64,000 nucleotides of DNA from Mesorhizobium sp. (GCF_023954305.1 NZ_JAMLIG010000001.1:1240001-1304000), one strand, 5' to 3'. Shown: positions 1-10,107, counted from the stretch's first letter. Numbers and translations are program-made. The notes: a model not told the origin generated them from the sequence alone.

Positions 1-67
1 CAGGATTGCCGTGCGCCATCCCGCGCCCCCGGAAGACTGGGGTGTCGCCAGCTTAGGCAGGCGGCCT

Positions 68-769
68 TCATGCCGCGACCCCGAACAGCGCGCCGATCCC
101 GGCCGTCAGGGCCATGGCGAGCGCGCCCCAGAAGGTGACGCGGAGCGTCGCCTTGAGCACGTTCGCGCCGCCGGCCCGGGCCCCGATCGCGCCAAGAAGC
201 GCGAGAAACAGCAGCGAGGCGACGGAGACGCCGAGCACCAGCAGAGAGGCGGGCAGGACAAGCACCATCAGGAGCGGCAGCGCGGCGCCGACGGCGAAGG
301 TCGCAGCCGAGGTAAGGGCCGCCTGGATCGGCCGCGCCGCGGTGACCTCGGAAATGCCGAGCTCGTCGCGCGCATGCGCGCCGAGCGCGTCCTTCGCCAT
401 CAGCTGGTCGGCAACCGTCCGTGCAAGCTCGGGGTCGACGCCCCGCTCGGCATAGATGCGCGCCAGTTCCTCGCGTTCGAACTCCGGCTGGCTTGCAAGC
501 TCGGCGCGTTCGCGCGCCAGGTCCGCCTGTTCGGTGTCGGACTGGGAACTGACGGAAACATATTCGCCGGCCGCCATCGACATGGCTCCCGCGACGAGGC
601 CGGCGACGCCGGCGACCAGGACGTCGGAGACGGCGGCCGACGCCGCGGCGACGCCGACGATCAGGCTGGCCGTCGAGACGATCCCGTCATTGGCGCCCAG
701 CACGGCCGCCCTCAGCCAGCCGATGCGCGAGACGAGATGGCTTTCCGGATGACGGTGAAGGCGGGACAC
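68..769 (-). CDS. VIT/CCC1-family Fe/Mn transporter
   Basis: The 233-aa protein belongs to the VIT1/CCC1 family of divalent-metal transporters, which move Fe(II) or Mn(II) out of the cytosol. The family's first-helix signature GANDGIVS is at residues 25-32 and the glycine/methionine-rich second helix GAMSMAAGEY at 61-70. A hydrophilic, Glu-rich segment follows (about 78-145, the cytosolic metal-binding helices), then three C-terminal membrane segments (about 150-170, 173-198, 210-230). There is no N-terminal rubrerythrin domain, so this is not MbfA. The start is a GTG and no strong ribosome-binding site is visible. It is transcribed away from tRNA-Ser and nothing nearby indicates which metal it carries. 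Family assignment is secure; the substrate is inferred. Confidence 0.88.
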   Translation of the reverse strand: MSRLHRHPESHLVSRIGWLRAAVLGANDGIVSTASLIVGVAAASAAVSDVLVAGVAGLVAGAMSMAAGEYVSVSSQSDTEQADLARERAELASQPEFEREELARIYAERGVDPELARTVADQLMAKDALGAHARDELGISEVTAARPIQAALTSAATFAVGAALPLLMVLVLPASLLVLGVSVASLLFLALLGAIGARAGGANVLKATLRVTFWGALAMALTAGIGALFGVAA

Positions 770-1084
770 GGCTCACGCTTTCATTGGCGGCAATACTACA
801 CTCTTATCCGGGATCGGCGCATTCGCGAACAGTTTTGATGTCGGCCATGAAAGGGCCTTCGACACTTTTCGATTTAGACATTTGCCCGGGCGTGGCTTTT
901 CGAAGCTCTGCGAGCGTATCGTGCACCGCCGACAGCCGAGCGAGGTGTCGCTAAAACCTGCGAACTGGCGAAGAGGAAGGACGAAGTCCGAGCCCGGAGC
1001 CTCAGACCGCGACTGCGACCCGGGCTTTCGCCCGCCCCGTCGGAGCCGTGAGCGAAGCGAACCGTCGCGAGACAACAAAGGAAC
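770..1084. other. Intergenic gap between VIT gene and tRNA-Ser
   Basis: This 315-base stretch has no convincing gene on either strand. It should carry the promoter of the minus-strand transporter gene and the region downstream of the tRNA. I saw no clear iron-responsive operator and no integrase or attachment-site duplication next to the tRNA 3' end. Confidence 0.5.
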
Positions 1085-1174
1085 TGGCGGAGGGAGGGGG
1101 ATTCGAACCCCCGATACGGTTTCCCGTATACACACTTTCCAGGCGTGCGCCTTCAACCACTCGGCCACCCCTCC
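1085..1174 (-). tRNA. tRNA-Ser(GGA)
   Basis: Read on the minus strand, the 90-nt sequence folds as a class II tRNA. The acceptor stem GGAGGGG pairs with TCCCTCC (one G-U pair), the D-arm contains GGCCGAGTGG, and the anticodon loop CTGGAAA gives anticodon GGA. A long variable arm with TACGG/CCGTA complementarity follows, then the T-arm GGGGG-TTCGAAT-CCCCC, discriminator G and an encoded CCA at 1085-1087. The long variable arm and GGA anticodon identify serine, reading UCC/UCU codons. Confidence 0.97.
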
Positions 1175-1369
1175 GCGATCGCGGGCGGGCCGCGAATGCG
1201 GCCTCCATCTAGTCGATCGGTCCGCCGATGCCAAGCCTTTTGGGCTAAGCGGCGCAGCATAATTACAAGCCGGCTTCCGCCCAGCACCCGCCGGTTACAT
1301 GATGGCGCTAGTCCGTCGCTACACCGACAGCGCCACAAGGCGCGGGGCGACGGCGGATGGGGCCAGACG

Positions 1370-2068
1370 ATGACGACAGGCAACGAGCCAATGCGCGGCG
1401 GCAACAGTTTCGGCCAGGACGTCGCCGCGGCCGCGCCCGTCGTCTGGCTCAGCGCCAATCTGCTCCTCTCGGCGCGCGGCCTCTGGCAGGGCTGGCCCAC
1501 CCTGTTCGCCTACGACCTGCCGGACGCTGTTGCCGACTATGTCCATGCCAGCATGGCGGCCGGTATCGTGCAGATCCTCCTCGGCCTCTATGTGCTCGGC
1601 CTCGCCTGGCGCAAATCGCCGCGTTTCCCCTTCTGGTTCACGCTCTGGGCGGTGTTCGCGATCGTCGCGGACGTCGGCTTGCTGATGGCGACGCTGTTCA
1701 TCGAGCCGTTCGCACAGACCTGGATGCCGTGGCTCATCGCCCTCGTCTCGGTCGCCCTCTCGGCGTGGACCATCATGCTCGTGCGGCGGCCGGCGGCGGC
1801 GACACTGGCGGCTCCGGCGACGACGGCCGGACCCGCGCCGGCAGGCGTCGTCATCCTCCATGCCCTCTTGGGTCTGGTCCTCGGCGGCGCGGCGGGTCTC
1901 GGCATCGGCCTTCTGGCCGGCTCGGTCATCGTCGACTGGCTCGACGTCTCCTGCTTCGAGGGAGGCTGCGGCTATGCGGCCGCGGCGATCGGCCTGCTCG
2001 GCCTGATAATCGGGGCGATCGCGGGCCCCGTCTTCGCCGTCCTGCGCACGCGGCGCAAGCCGGCCTGA
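1370..2068 (+). CDS. Hypothetical multi-pass membrane protein
   Basis: I do not recognise a named family. The 232-aa protein has a short polar N-terminus and about five hydrophobic segments (roughly residues 18-35, 55-75, 85-110, 115-135 and 155-225, the last probably two helices), and ends in a basic tail, RTRRKPA. A small Cys-containing loop, CFEGGC, lies between the last two helices. The ATG at 1370 was preferred over longer in-frame starts because those run back through the tRNA-Ser gene. Codon use is strongly GC-ending like the neighbours. It lies upstream of a second small membrane protein and msrA on the same strand; no function can be inferred. Confidence 0.7.
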   Translation: MTTGNEPMRGGNSFGQDVAAAAPVVWLSANLLLSARGLWQGWPTLFAYDLPDAVADYVHASMAAGIVQILLGLYVLGLAWRKSPRFPFWFTLWAVFAIVADVGLLMATLFIEPFAQTWMPWLIALVSVALSAWTIMLVRRPAAATLAAPATTAGPAPAGVVILHALLGLVLGGAAGLGIGLLAGSVIVDWLDVSCFEGGCGYAAAAIGLLGLIIGAIAGPVFAVLRTRRKPA

Positions 2069-2163
2069 CCTTCACAGGGCGTCAATTTCCCGTGCCCGGA
2101 TTGATGACAGGGGCGGCAGACCATACATATGCGTCATTCCAAGCGACATGGCGAACGAATCGG

Positions 2164-2487
2164 ATGGTGAGGTTCCTCTTCAGACTTCTGGCGGCCGTCT
2201 CCCTCGCGCTCTCGGTGATCCTGGCGGTGATGGATGCGACGCGCTCGATCGCGCTGTCGAAGTTCGATCCGACGCCGCTCGGCGCGCTGTGGTACGAGCA
2301 CGCGCCGTCGTCCTTGACCGGGCTGCAGGCGCTGCTGACGGGTATCGCCGGCTTCCTGTGGGATCCGGCGATGCTGACGCTGCTGAAGGTGCCTGGCTTC
2401 GTCTTCTTCGCGGCGCTGGCGCTCCTCCTCTATGCCATCGGGCACAAGCCGCAGCCGTCCGCGCGCACCTTCGCCGTCGGTCGCTGA
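2164..2487 (+). CDS. Small hypothetical membrane protein upstream of msrA
   Basis: This 107-aa protein has an N-terminal hydrophobic helix (about residues 4-24), a polar middle containing aromatic residues, and a second hydrophobic helix (about 78-98) before a short basic tail. It looks like a two-helix inner-membrane protein. The ATG at 2164 places the helix at the N-terminus as expected; the longer in-frame extension overlaps the preceding gene in a different frame and looks like a shadow. It ends 23 bases before msrA, so the two are probably co-transcribed. No family name is recognised and the function is unknown. Confidence 0.7.
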   Translation: MVRFLFRLLAAVSLALSVILAVMDATRSIALSKFDPTPLGALWYEHAPSSLTGLQALLTGIAGFLWDPAMLTLLKVPGFVFFAALALLLYAIGHKPQPSARTFAVGR

Positions 2488-2510
2488 CCTCTTTCGAAAG
2501 GAAAGCAAGC

Positions 2511-3176
2511 ATGTTCTTCCTGAGCGACATCATGAACAAGAAGATCCAGTTGCCCAAGCCCGGCGAAGCGCTGCCGGGACGCGAGCGCGCGATCCCGACC
2601 GCCTCGCGCCACCACGTCTTCAAGCGTCCGCTCAAGGACGCCGCGCCCGAAGGGTTCGAGACCATCTATTTCGGCATGGGCTGCTTCTGGGGAGCCGAAA
2701 GGCTGTTCTGGCAGACGCCGGGCGTGTGGATGACCGCGGCCGGCTATGCCGGCGGCGAGACGCCCAACCCGACCTATCAGGAGACCTGTACCGGCATGAC
2801 CGGCCATGCGGAAGTGGTGAAGGTGACCTACGATCCCGCGCAGGTCGGCCTCTCGGCGCTGCTCAAGCTGTTCTGGGAAAGCCACGACCCGACCCAAGGC
2901 ATGCGCCAGGGCAACGACGTGGGCACGACCTACCGTTCGGCGATCTACACCACCACGGCCGGCCAACTCGACGCGGCGATCGCCTCGCGCGACGCCTATG
3001 CCGCGGCGCTGACGAAAGCCGGTCGCGAGAAGATCACCACCGAAATCCGTCCGGCGCCGGAGTTCTACTATGCCGAGGAGGATCACCAGCAATACCTGGC
3101 CAAGAACCCCTACGGCTATTGCGGGCTCAGGGGCACCGGCGTCGAATGCGCGGTGCCGGCAGGCGTTGTCGCCTGA
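2511..3176 (+). CDS. msrA: Peptide-methionine (S)-S-oxide reductase MsrA
   Basis: The enzyme reduces the S-epimer of methionine sulfoxide in free or protein-bound methionine, repairing oxidative damage in the cytosol. The hallmark GMGCFWG is at residues 55-61 with catalytic Cys58. Resolving cysteines are near the C-terminus, Cys204 in YGYCG and Cys213 in GVECA, consistent with a thioredoxin-recycled three-Cys enzyme. At 221 aa it is close to the length of the longer proteobacterial MsrA type with an N-terminal extension. A purine-rich ribosome-binding site (GAAAGGAAAG) precedes the ATG. No MsrB domain is fused and no msrB is seen in the window. A strong terminator follows at 3202. Confidence 0.96.
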   Translation: MFFLSDIMNKKIQLPKPGEALPGRERAIPTASRHHVFKRPLKDAAPEGFETIYFGMGCFWGAERLFWQTPGVWMTAAGYAGGETPNPTYQETCTGMTGHAEVVKVTYDPAQVGLSALLKLFWESHDPTQGMRQGNDVGTTYRSAIYTTTAGQLDAAIASRDAYAAALTKAGREKITTEIRPAPEFYYAEEDHQQYLAKNPYGYCGLRGTGVECAVPAGVVA

Positions 3177-3201
3177 CCGGATTGCGGCCGTTTTCGAACC
3201 G

Positions 3202-3245
3202 GAAGCCCGGGAAATGTCACCGTTTCCCGGGCTTCTTTGCATTTT
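3202..3245 (+). terminator. Rho-independent terminator after msrA
   Basis: A perfect 13-bp stem (GAAGCCCGGGAAA paired with TTTCCCGGGCTTC) has an 8-nt loop and is followed by a T-rich run. It lies 26 bases past the msrA stop and separates msrA from the BMP gene. Confidence 0.85.
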
Positions 3246-3408
3246 GCCGCCTTTTCCAGACGGTCAAAGATTCCGCGTGAATTTTCCGCGACGCCATGCG
3301 AGATTGAATTCGAGCGGGCGTCTTCGCGCCTGCGTGGGAGACGCCACGGGCAGGGGAACGACCCGTAGGACGGCGACCGGAAGAGAAAACCAACAGGGTG
3401 TGGATCAC

Positions 3409-4398
<990 letters not shown>

Positions 4399-4422
4399 TC
4401 GCCTGAACGATCACGCCTTGCG

Positions 4423-4454
4423 AACCGCCGGCCTCTGGCCGGCGGTTTTCGTTT
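4423..4454 (+). terminator. Rho-independent terminator after BMP gene
   Basis: An 11-bp stem (AACCGCCGGCC / GGCCGGCGGTT) with a 3-nt loop is followed by TTCGTTT, 24 bases past the stop codon. Confidence 0.88.
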
Positions 4455-4462
4455 GGAGCAGA

Positions 4463-4919
<457 letters not shown>

Positions 4920-5130
4920 TGCCGATCGTCCTTCCCTTTCATGCACTTCGCAATGCCGGACAGATGGGATTCCTGTTGCAGAAATGCCATAGACGCTCCC
5001 TCGCGACACGAGGTCGTGCCGAAGTGTGGCGCAATCGCTTGGCAAGCGCGCGACATGCCGCCTAGTAATGATGACGAAAATACGGCCCGAATCGGGCTGG
5101 ATTGTTACTGCCTCGTCTACGGGATAGGAC

Positions 5131-5748
5131 ATGAAATTCAGGTCACTGCTCGTTGCCGGCCTGCTCGCGGCCGCCACTGCAATCTCGGGCTGCGCCACAG
5201 ACGGCGCGTCGATCTTCAGCAATTCCTACGGCGGCAAGAAGGATGCGGGCTACCAGCTGCCTGCGATCCCGATCGCCAAGGTTCCGCAGCAGTACCGCCG
5301 TCAGGTGGTCAGCTACGACACGTCGGAGAAGCCGGGCACGGTGGTCGTCGACACCAAGGCCAAGCATCTCTATTTCGTCATGGGTGGCGGCAAGGCGATG
5401 CGCTACGGCATCGGCGTCGGCCGCGAGGGCTTCGAGTGGAAGGGCACCTCGCGCGTCGCGATGAAGAAGGAATGGCCGGTGTGGACGCCGCCAGCGGCGA
5501 TGATCAAGCGCCGCCCCGACCTCGCCAAGTATCGCGGCGGCATGGATCCCGGCCTCGACAACGCGCTCGGCGCGCGTGCGATGTATCTGTTCAACAAGAG
5601 CGGCGACACCGGCTACCGTCTGCACGGCACGCCCGAATGGTGGTCGATCGGCAAGGCGATGTCGTCGGGCTGCATCCGCCTGATCAACCAGGACGTCATC
5701 GATCTCTACAATCGCGTCGAGGTCGGCGCCAAGGTGATCGTCAAGTAA
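5131..5748 (+). CDS. L,D-transpeptidase (YkuD) lipoprotein
   Basis: The 205-aa protein is an ErfK/YbiS/YcfS/YnhG-type L,D-transpeptidase. These enzymes form 3-3 peptidoglycan cross-links or attach proteins to peptidoglycan in the periplasm. A lipoprotein signal peptide ends in AISGC with Cys21 as lipidation site. The catalytic block runs from YRLHGT (His165) to SSGCIRL (nucleophile Cys181), matching the family's HG-x(n)-S-x-GC-[IV]-R pattern. Gly21-Cys22-type mature N-terminus would anchor it in the outer membrane. It stands alone, with its own terminator at 5783. Rhizobia carry many such paralogues, so the exact cross-link made cannot be told from sequence. Confidence 0.94.
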   Translation: MKFRSLLVAGLLAAATAISGCATDGASIFSNSYGGKKDAGYQLPAIPIAKVPQQYRRQVVSYDTSEKPGTVVVDTKAKHLYFVMGGGKAMRYGIGVGREGFEWKGTSRVAMKKEWPVWTPPAAMIKRRPDLAKYRGGMDPGLDNALGARAMYLFNKSGDTGYRLHGTPEWWSIGKAMSSGCIRLINQDVIDLYNRVEVGAKVIVK

Positions 5749-5782
5749 GACGCTTCAGTTTCATGGGCGGGGGCGCCTAAGG

Positions 5783-5816
5783 AAAAGCCGGATCGGGGGA
5801 TCCGGCTTTTTCGTTT
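5783..5816 (+). terminator. Rho-independent terminator after L,D-transpeptidase gene
   Basis: The stem AAAAGCCGGAT pairs with ATCCGGCTTTT across a 6-nt G-rich loop and is followed by TTCGTTT. Confidence 0.88.
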
Positions 5817-5817
5817 G

Positions 5818-5912
5818 AGCGAGTGGCGAGTGGCGAGTGGCGAGTGGCGAGTGGCGAGTGGGAGGTAAGCGACCTTTCCCCATTCGCCACTCCCCGTTCG
5901 CCATTCGCCCAG
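5818..5912. repeat. Heptanucleotide repeat (GAGTGGC) with inverted partner
   Basis: Six near-perfect tandem copies of the 7-base unit GAGTGGC start at about 5820. After a 25-base spacer comes a degenerate complementary set (CGCCATT/CGCCACT units, about 5881-5909). The partner arm ends against the stop codon of the nfu gene (5913-5915). The architecture is the same as the repeat at 4463 but the unit sequence is different. Confidence 0.8.
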
Positions 5913-6488
5913 TTACGCCACCTGCTCGACCTGCTGCACTTCGGGCACGAAATGCTTGAGCAGGTTCTGGATGCCGTGCTTGAGCGTCGCCGTCGAGGAC
6001 GGGCAGCCGGCGCAGGCGCCCTTCATGTTGAGGAACACGGTGCCGTTCTCGTAGCCGCGGAAGGTGATGTCGCCGCCGTCCTGGGCGACGGCCGGGCGCA
6101 CCCGCGTGTCGAGCAGTTCCTTGATGGTGACGACGATCTCCTCGTCGGCCTTGTCATAGAACTCGCCGTCGATTTCCGCCGTGTCGGCCGCCGCCTGCGA
6201 GCCGGAGTTCATCACCGGCCGGCCGGCCATGAAATGCTCCATGATGGCGCCGAGAATCGCAGGCTTGAGATGCTGCCAGTCGGGGCCGTCCTTGGTCACG
6301 GTGACGAAGTCGTAGCCGAAGAAGACGCCGGTGACGCCGGGCACGGAAAACAGTGCCTCGGCCAGCGGCGACGCCTCGCCCGCGGTGGCGCGGTCGCGGA
6401 AATCGGCCGTGCCGTCGGCAAGAACGACGACGCCGGGCAGGAATTTGAGCGTCGCCGGATTGGGTGTCGCTTCAGTCTGGATGAACAT
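5913..6488 (-). CDS. NifU-family Fe-S scaffold/carrier protein (Nfu)
   Basis: The 191-aa protein has the Nfu N-terminal domain (MFIQTEATPNPATLKF and following, residues 1-90) and the NifU C-terminal domain (about 115-185). The CxxC Fe-S ligands are Cys159 and Cys162 in GACAGCPSS. Family members receive [4Fe-4S] clusters from the SUF machinery and deliver them to apo-proteins. This is the widespread housekeeping form, not the nitrogenase-specific NifU, because there is no N-terminal IscU-like domain. The ATG at 6488 gives the canonical N-terminus. It lies downstream of usp on the same strand but is separated from it by a 143-bp palindromic element, so co-transcription is uncertain. Confidence 0.94.
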   Translation of the reverse strand: MFIQTEATPNPATLKFLPGVVVLADGTADFRDRATAGEASPLAEALFSVPGVTGVFFGYDFVTVTKDGPDWQHLKPAILGAIMEHFMAGRPVMNSGSQAAADTAEIDGEFYDKADEEIVVTIKELLDTRVRPAVAQDGGDITFRGYENGTVFLNMKGACAGCPSSTATLKHGIQNLLKHFVPEVQQVEQVA

Positions 6489-6582
6489 GGCCGTCTCCGC
6501 TTCGTCGACGTCAAGGGTCGATTTTGGAATTGTTCTAAAATAGGCCCCTATCGAGCCCAGTTCAAGCGACATTTCCCGCCCA

Positions 6583-6725
6583 GAGACTGTTTCGAAATTC
6601 GCTCTGGTGAGTCAGATGGGGGTGGTTTCGAGACCCGGAGCGGAGCGGACATTTGAGTCCGTGAGCACCGGAAGCGCAGAAAACGCCACCAGATGGCCGC
6701 CAGAGTAGAATTTCCAAACAGTCTC
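6583..6725. repeat. 143-bp imperfect palindromic element abutting usp stop
   Basis: The outer arms are 25-26 bases long: GAGACTGTTTCGAAATTCG and on to 6607, and its near-perfect reverse complement at 6700-6725 (about 3 differences). The interior is also partly self-complementary (CAGATGGGGGTGG against CCACCAGATGG). The right end coincides with the base before the usp stop codon (6726-6728). It codes for nothing recognisable and looks like a MITE- or REP-like intergenic element. Confidence 0.7.
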
Positions 6726-7217
6726 TCATGCGAGGCTGTCGATGTCCTCGTCGGTGAGGTTGTAGGGCACGATCGTCACCGGAATCGGGAAGGCGGCCGC
6801 CTTGCCCGCGATCGAGGCCACCAGCGGGCCCGGACCCTCCTTCGCCGCGCCCGCGGCCAGCACCAGGATCGCGATGTCCTGGTCCTCCTCGATCAGCTTG
6901 TGGATCTCGGTGGTCTTGTTGCCTTCGCGGATCACCAGTTCCGGCTCGATGCCGTGCTTCTCGCGCACCACGCGCGCGGCGCCGTCGAGCGCCGACTGAG
7001 CCGTCGCGGTCGCCTCCTGGCGCATCACCGCCTCGACGCCGAGGAAATGCTGGAAATCGCCCGATTCGATGACGAAGAGCAGCACCAGCGCCCCGCCCGT
7101 GCTCTTGGCGCGGCGCGAGGCATAGGCGACCGCGCGCTCGCACTCCGGCGTTTCGTCGATCACCGCCAGGAATTTCCGGCGGTGGCCGGCTTCGCGGATC
7201 AGGCGCTTGGAAACCAT
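6726..7217 (-). CDS. Universal stress protein (UspA family)
   Basis: A single Usp domain covers nearly all 163 residues. It opens with FLAVIDETPECERAVAYA, the usual beta1-alpha1 with the conserved Asp (VIDET), and closes with a PIPVTIVP strand. The second half, where ATP-binding Usp proteins carry G-2x-G-9x-G-S/T, has AAGAAKEGPGPLVAS, an incomplete match, so nucleotide binding is uncertain. It sits between trpS and nfu on the minus strand, a neighbourhood also found in Mesorhizobium. It is probably co-transcribed with trpS (72-base gap). A stress-protective cytosolic role is inferred from the family. Confidence 0.9.
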   Translation of the reverse strand: MVSKRLIREAGHRRKFLAVIDETPECERAVAYASRRAKSTGGALVLLFVIESGDFQHFLGVEAVMRQEATATAQSALDGAARVVREKHGIEPELVIREGNKTTEIHKLIEEDQDIAILVLAAGAAKEGPGPLVASIAGKAAAFPIPVTIVPYNLTDEDIDSLA

Positions 7218-7289
7218 TCAGATGTCCCGGTTGTCGAGCGGCAATCTGCCACCGGGCGCGCCCGGCGGCAAGGAGGCCTCATGGGCAGG

Positions 7290-8354
7290 TCAGTTGCCCA
7301 GCCAGCCGATGATCCTGCGCACGTCCTTCATCGTCGCCTCGGCCAGCGCCGAGGCGCGCTCGCCGCCGTCCTTCAGCACCGCGTCGACATAGGCCTGGTC
7401 GGCCGAGATGCGGCGCATCTCCGAGGCGATCGGCGCCAGCTTGTCGACCGCGAGGTCGGCGAGTGCGGGCTTGAACACCGAGAACTGCTGGCCGCCGAAC
7501 TGGCCGAGAACCGCCTCGCGCGTGGTTTCGGCGAGAGCGGCGTAGATGCCGACGAGATTGTCGGCGTCGGGCCGCTCCTTCAGCCCCTCCACCTCGGAAG
7601 GCAGCGGCTGCGGGTCGGTCTTGGCCTTGCGGATCTTCTTGGCGATCGTGTCGGCGTCGTCGGTGAGGTTGATGCGCGAGAGATCGGACGGGTCCGACTT
7701 CGACATCTTCTTGGTGCCGTCGCGCAGGCTCATCACCCTGGTCGCCTCGCCCTCGATCACCGGCTCGGTGATCGGGAAGAAGCCGTGCACGGTCTCCTCG
7801 CCCGACTTCATCTCGACGCCGGCGCCGAGGTCGCGGATGCGGTCCGAATAATCGTGGTTGAACTTCTGCGCGATCTCGCGGGTCAGCTCCAGATGTTGCT
7901 TCTGGTCGTCGCCCACCGGCACATGCGTGGCGCGGTAGACCAGGATGTCTGCCGCCATCAGGTTCGGATAGGCGAACAGGCCGACGGATGCGTTCTCGCG
8001 GTCCTTGCCGGCCTTGTCCTTGAACTGGGTCATCTTGTTCAGCCAGCCCATGCGGGCGACGCAGTTGAACACCCAGGCGAGCTCCGCGTGCTGCATGACG
8101 CGCGACTGGTTGAAGACGATATGCGCATTGGGATCGATGCCCGACGCCAGGAACGCCGCCGTCACCTCGCGCGTCGACTTCTCGAGCTCCGCCGGCTCCT
8201 GCCACATGGTGATCGCGTGCATGTCGACGACGCAGTAGATGCAGTCGGACTGCTCCTGCAGCGCGACGAACTTGCGGATCGCGCCGAGATAGTTGCCGAG
8301 GTGGAGGTTTCCGGTCGGCTGGACGCCGGAGAAGACGAGTTTCTTGAACGACAT
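7290..8354 (-). CDS. trpS: Tryptophanyl-tRNA synthetase
   Basis: This class I aminoacyl-tRNA synthetase charges tRNA-Trp. The HIGH-like motif is PTGNLHLGNY (residues 13-22) and the KMSKS loop is at 216-220. The bacterial TrpRS block VGDDQKQHLELTR lies at 147-159. At 354 aa it has the usual alphaproteobacterial length, slightly longer than the E. coli enzyme. The ATG at 8354 was chosen because the protein then begins MSFKKLVFSG, one strand before the ATP-binding motif. It follows murJ with a 117-base gap on the same strand. Confidence 0.98.
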   Translation of the reverse strand: MSFKKLVFSGVQPTGNLHLGNYLGAIRKFVALQEQSDCIYCVVDMHAITMWQEPAELEKSTREVTAAFLASGIDPNAHIVFNQSRVMQHAELAWVFNCVARMGWLNKMTQFKDKAGKDRENASVGLFAYPNLMAADILVYRATHVPVGDDQKQHLELTREIAQKFNHDYSDRIRDLGAGVEMKSGEETVHGFFPITEPVIEGEATRVMSLRDGTKKMSKSDPSDLSRINLTDDADTIAKKIRKAKTDPQPLPSEVEGLKERPDADNLVGIYAALAETTREAVLGQFGGQQFSVFKPALADLAVDKLAPIASEMRRISADQAYVDAVLKDGGERASALAEATMKDVRRIIGWLGN

Positions 8355-8471
8355 GATCGGTTCCGTGGCTGGTGGAGGGCCCAAGCCCCCGGGACGATCC
8401 CGTTCGGGGCAGGCGAAACGAGCCGGGCTTATGGCGGATGGCGGGACGACAATCAAGTGACCGAAGCGGGA

Positions 8472-10058
8472 CTATTCCGGCGGCGTCGGCGGATTGCGTT
8501 CGCCCCTGCGCACGTTGCGCCTGATCATCCCGACATCGGCGCCGCCGGTCGCGAAAGCGAGGGCGAAATAGATCGCCATCGCGCCGAGGACGAGCACACC
8601 GAGAGCAGCGGCCTGGTGCACGAAGAGCGCATCGTGCGTGAGCCAGGCTGCGAACCAGTCGGCCGCGAACCAGAGAAACCCGGCCATCACGCCCGCGCTC
8701 AGAAGGATGCGCGGCAGCCGCAGCAGCAGCGGTCGGTCGCTGCCCCAGTGTCCCCGCCACACCAGCGTGCCGAACAGCAACGCCGCGTTGGTCCAGCCGG
8801 AGACGGCGGACGCGGTCGCGATCCCGGGCGCGCCCATCGACGGGAACAGGGTCAGGGCGACCGTGATGTTCAGGGCCACCGAGATCGCCGCGAAGATCAT
8901 CGGCGTTCGCGTGTCTTCGCGCGCGAAGAATCCCGGCGTGAAGGCCTTGATCAGCACGAAGGCCGGCAGCCCAATGCCGAAGATCGCCAGCACTTCGGCG
9001 ACGATGGCCGTATCCTGCGGCGTGAAGGCGCCGCGCTCGTAGAGCACGCGCACGATCGGCTCGGCAATCACCATCAGCGCGGCGGCCGCCGGGAGGGTCA
9101 GGAAGAGCGTGAACTCGACCGACCGGTTCTGCAGATTGGCCGCGTCCTTCAGATGGCCGGCGCGGAGTGCTCGCGCCAGTTCGGGCAGGAGGACCACGCC
9201 GACCGCGACGCCGACCACCCCAAGCGGCAGCTGGTAAACCCGGTCGGCGAGGTTGAGCGAGGGCACGGCACCATCGCGGCCCGAGGCGATGGCGGTGCCG
9301 ATCAGCGTGTTGATCTGGGTGATGCCGCCGGTGATCGCCGCCGGCAGCGCCAGCCAGAGGAGGCGCCTGACGTTCGGCGTCAGCCGCGGCCGGCGAAGGC
9401 CGATATGGACGCCCGCCCGCCGCACCGCGAACCAGACGATGGCGAGCTGCACCAGCCCCGCCGCCAGCACGCCCCAGGCGAGCGTCTCGCCGACCGCCTG
9501 TCCCTCGGCGCCGCGATACCAGACCGCCGCCAGGATGCCGACCAGGATGACGTTCAGGAACACCGGCGCGATCGCGGCCGCGAAATACTTGTGCAGCGAA
9601 TTGAGCATGCCGGCCATCATCGCGGCGAGCGACATGCAGATCAGGTACGGAAACATGATCATCGCCAGCGTCACCGTCATGTCCAGCTTGGCCGGATCGT
9701 CGGCGAAGCCCGGAGCGATCGCATGGCGGATGACGAAGGGCATCGCCAGTTCCATGGCGATCGTCAGCACGATCAGGATGGTGAAGAGGACCCCGAACAC
9801 TTCTTCGGAGAACGTCTTCGCCCCTTCCACGCCGTTGGCCTCGATCTCGCGCGCGAAGAGCGGCACGAAGGCGGCGTTGAACGCGCCTTCGGCGAACAGT
9901 CGGCGGAACGTGTTGGGAAACAGGAACGCGGCGTAGAAGGCTTCCGCGACCGGACCGGTACCGACGGCGGCCGCCATCAGCATCTCGCGGGCGAAGCCGA
10001 GGATGCGGCTCGCCATCGTTCCCGAACCGACGGTCGCGAATTTCTTGACGAGGCTCAT
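8472..10058 (-). CDS. murJ: Lipid II flippase MurJ (MviN)
   Basis: The 528-aa MOP-superfamily membrane protein has about 14 hydrophobic helices and flips the peptidoglycan precursor lipid II across the inner membrane. It begins MSLVKKFATVGSGTMASRILGF, the family's conserved first amphipathic helix and TM1. The segment AEAFYAAFLFPNTFRRLFAEG has the MurJ-typical Arg-rich loop, including the essential arginines of the central cavity. The N- and C-termini are intact. It lies between glnD and trpS, a Mesorhizobium-type order, but a 235-bp repeat-containing gap separates it from glnD. Confidence 0.97.
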   Translation of the reverse strand: MSLVKKFATVGSGTMASRILGFAREMLMAAAVGTGPVAEAFYAAFLFPNTFRRLFAEGAFNAAFVPLFAREIEANGVEGAKTFSEEVFGVLFTILIVLTIAMELAMPFVIRHAIAPGFADDPAKLDMTVTLAMIMFPYLICMSLAAMMAGMLNSLHKYFAAAIAPVFLNVILVGILAAVWYRGAEGQAVGETLAWGVLAAGLVQLAIVWFAVRRAGVHIGLRRPRLTPNVRRLLWLALPAAITGGITQINTLIGTAIASGRDGAVPSLNLADRVYQLPLGVVGVAVGVVLLPELARALRAGHLKDAANLQNRSVEFTLFLTLPAAAALMVIAEPIVRVLYERGAFTPQDTAIVAEVLAIFGIGLPAFVLIKAFTPGFFAREDTRTPMIFAAISVALNITVALTLFPSMGAPGIATASAVSGWTNAALLFGTLVWRGHWGSDRPLLLRLPRILLSAGVMAGFLWFAADWFAAWLTHDALFVHQAAALGVLVLGAMAIYFALAFATGGADVGMIRRNVRRGERNPPTPPE

Positions 10059-10107
10059 GGATGCCGTGCCCTTGCCGGGCCTGCGGACAGCGACCCTTCG
10101 CGGCCCC

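Noticed and set aside
1085..1174. tRNA-Ser as an integration site for a genomic island
   Set aside because: No integrase, no direct repeat of the tRNA 3' end and only core-type genes on both sides.
4920..5130. CueR-regulated copper promoter upstream of cueR
   Set aside because: No dyad of the CueR type with a long spacer between -35 and -10 could be seen, and the divergent gene is an L,D-transpeptidase, not a copper exporter.
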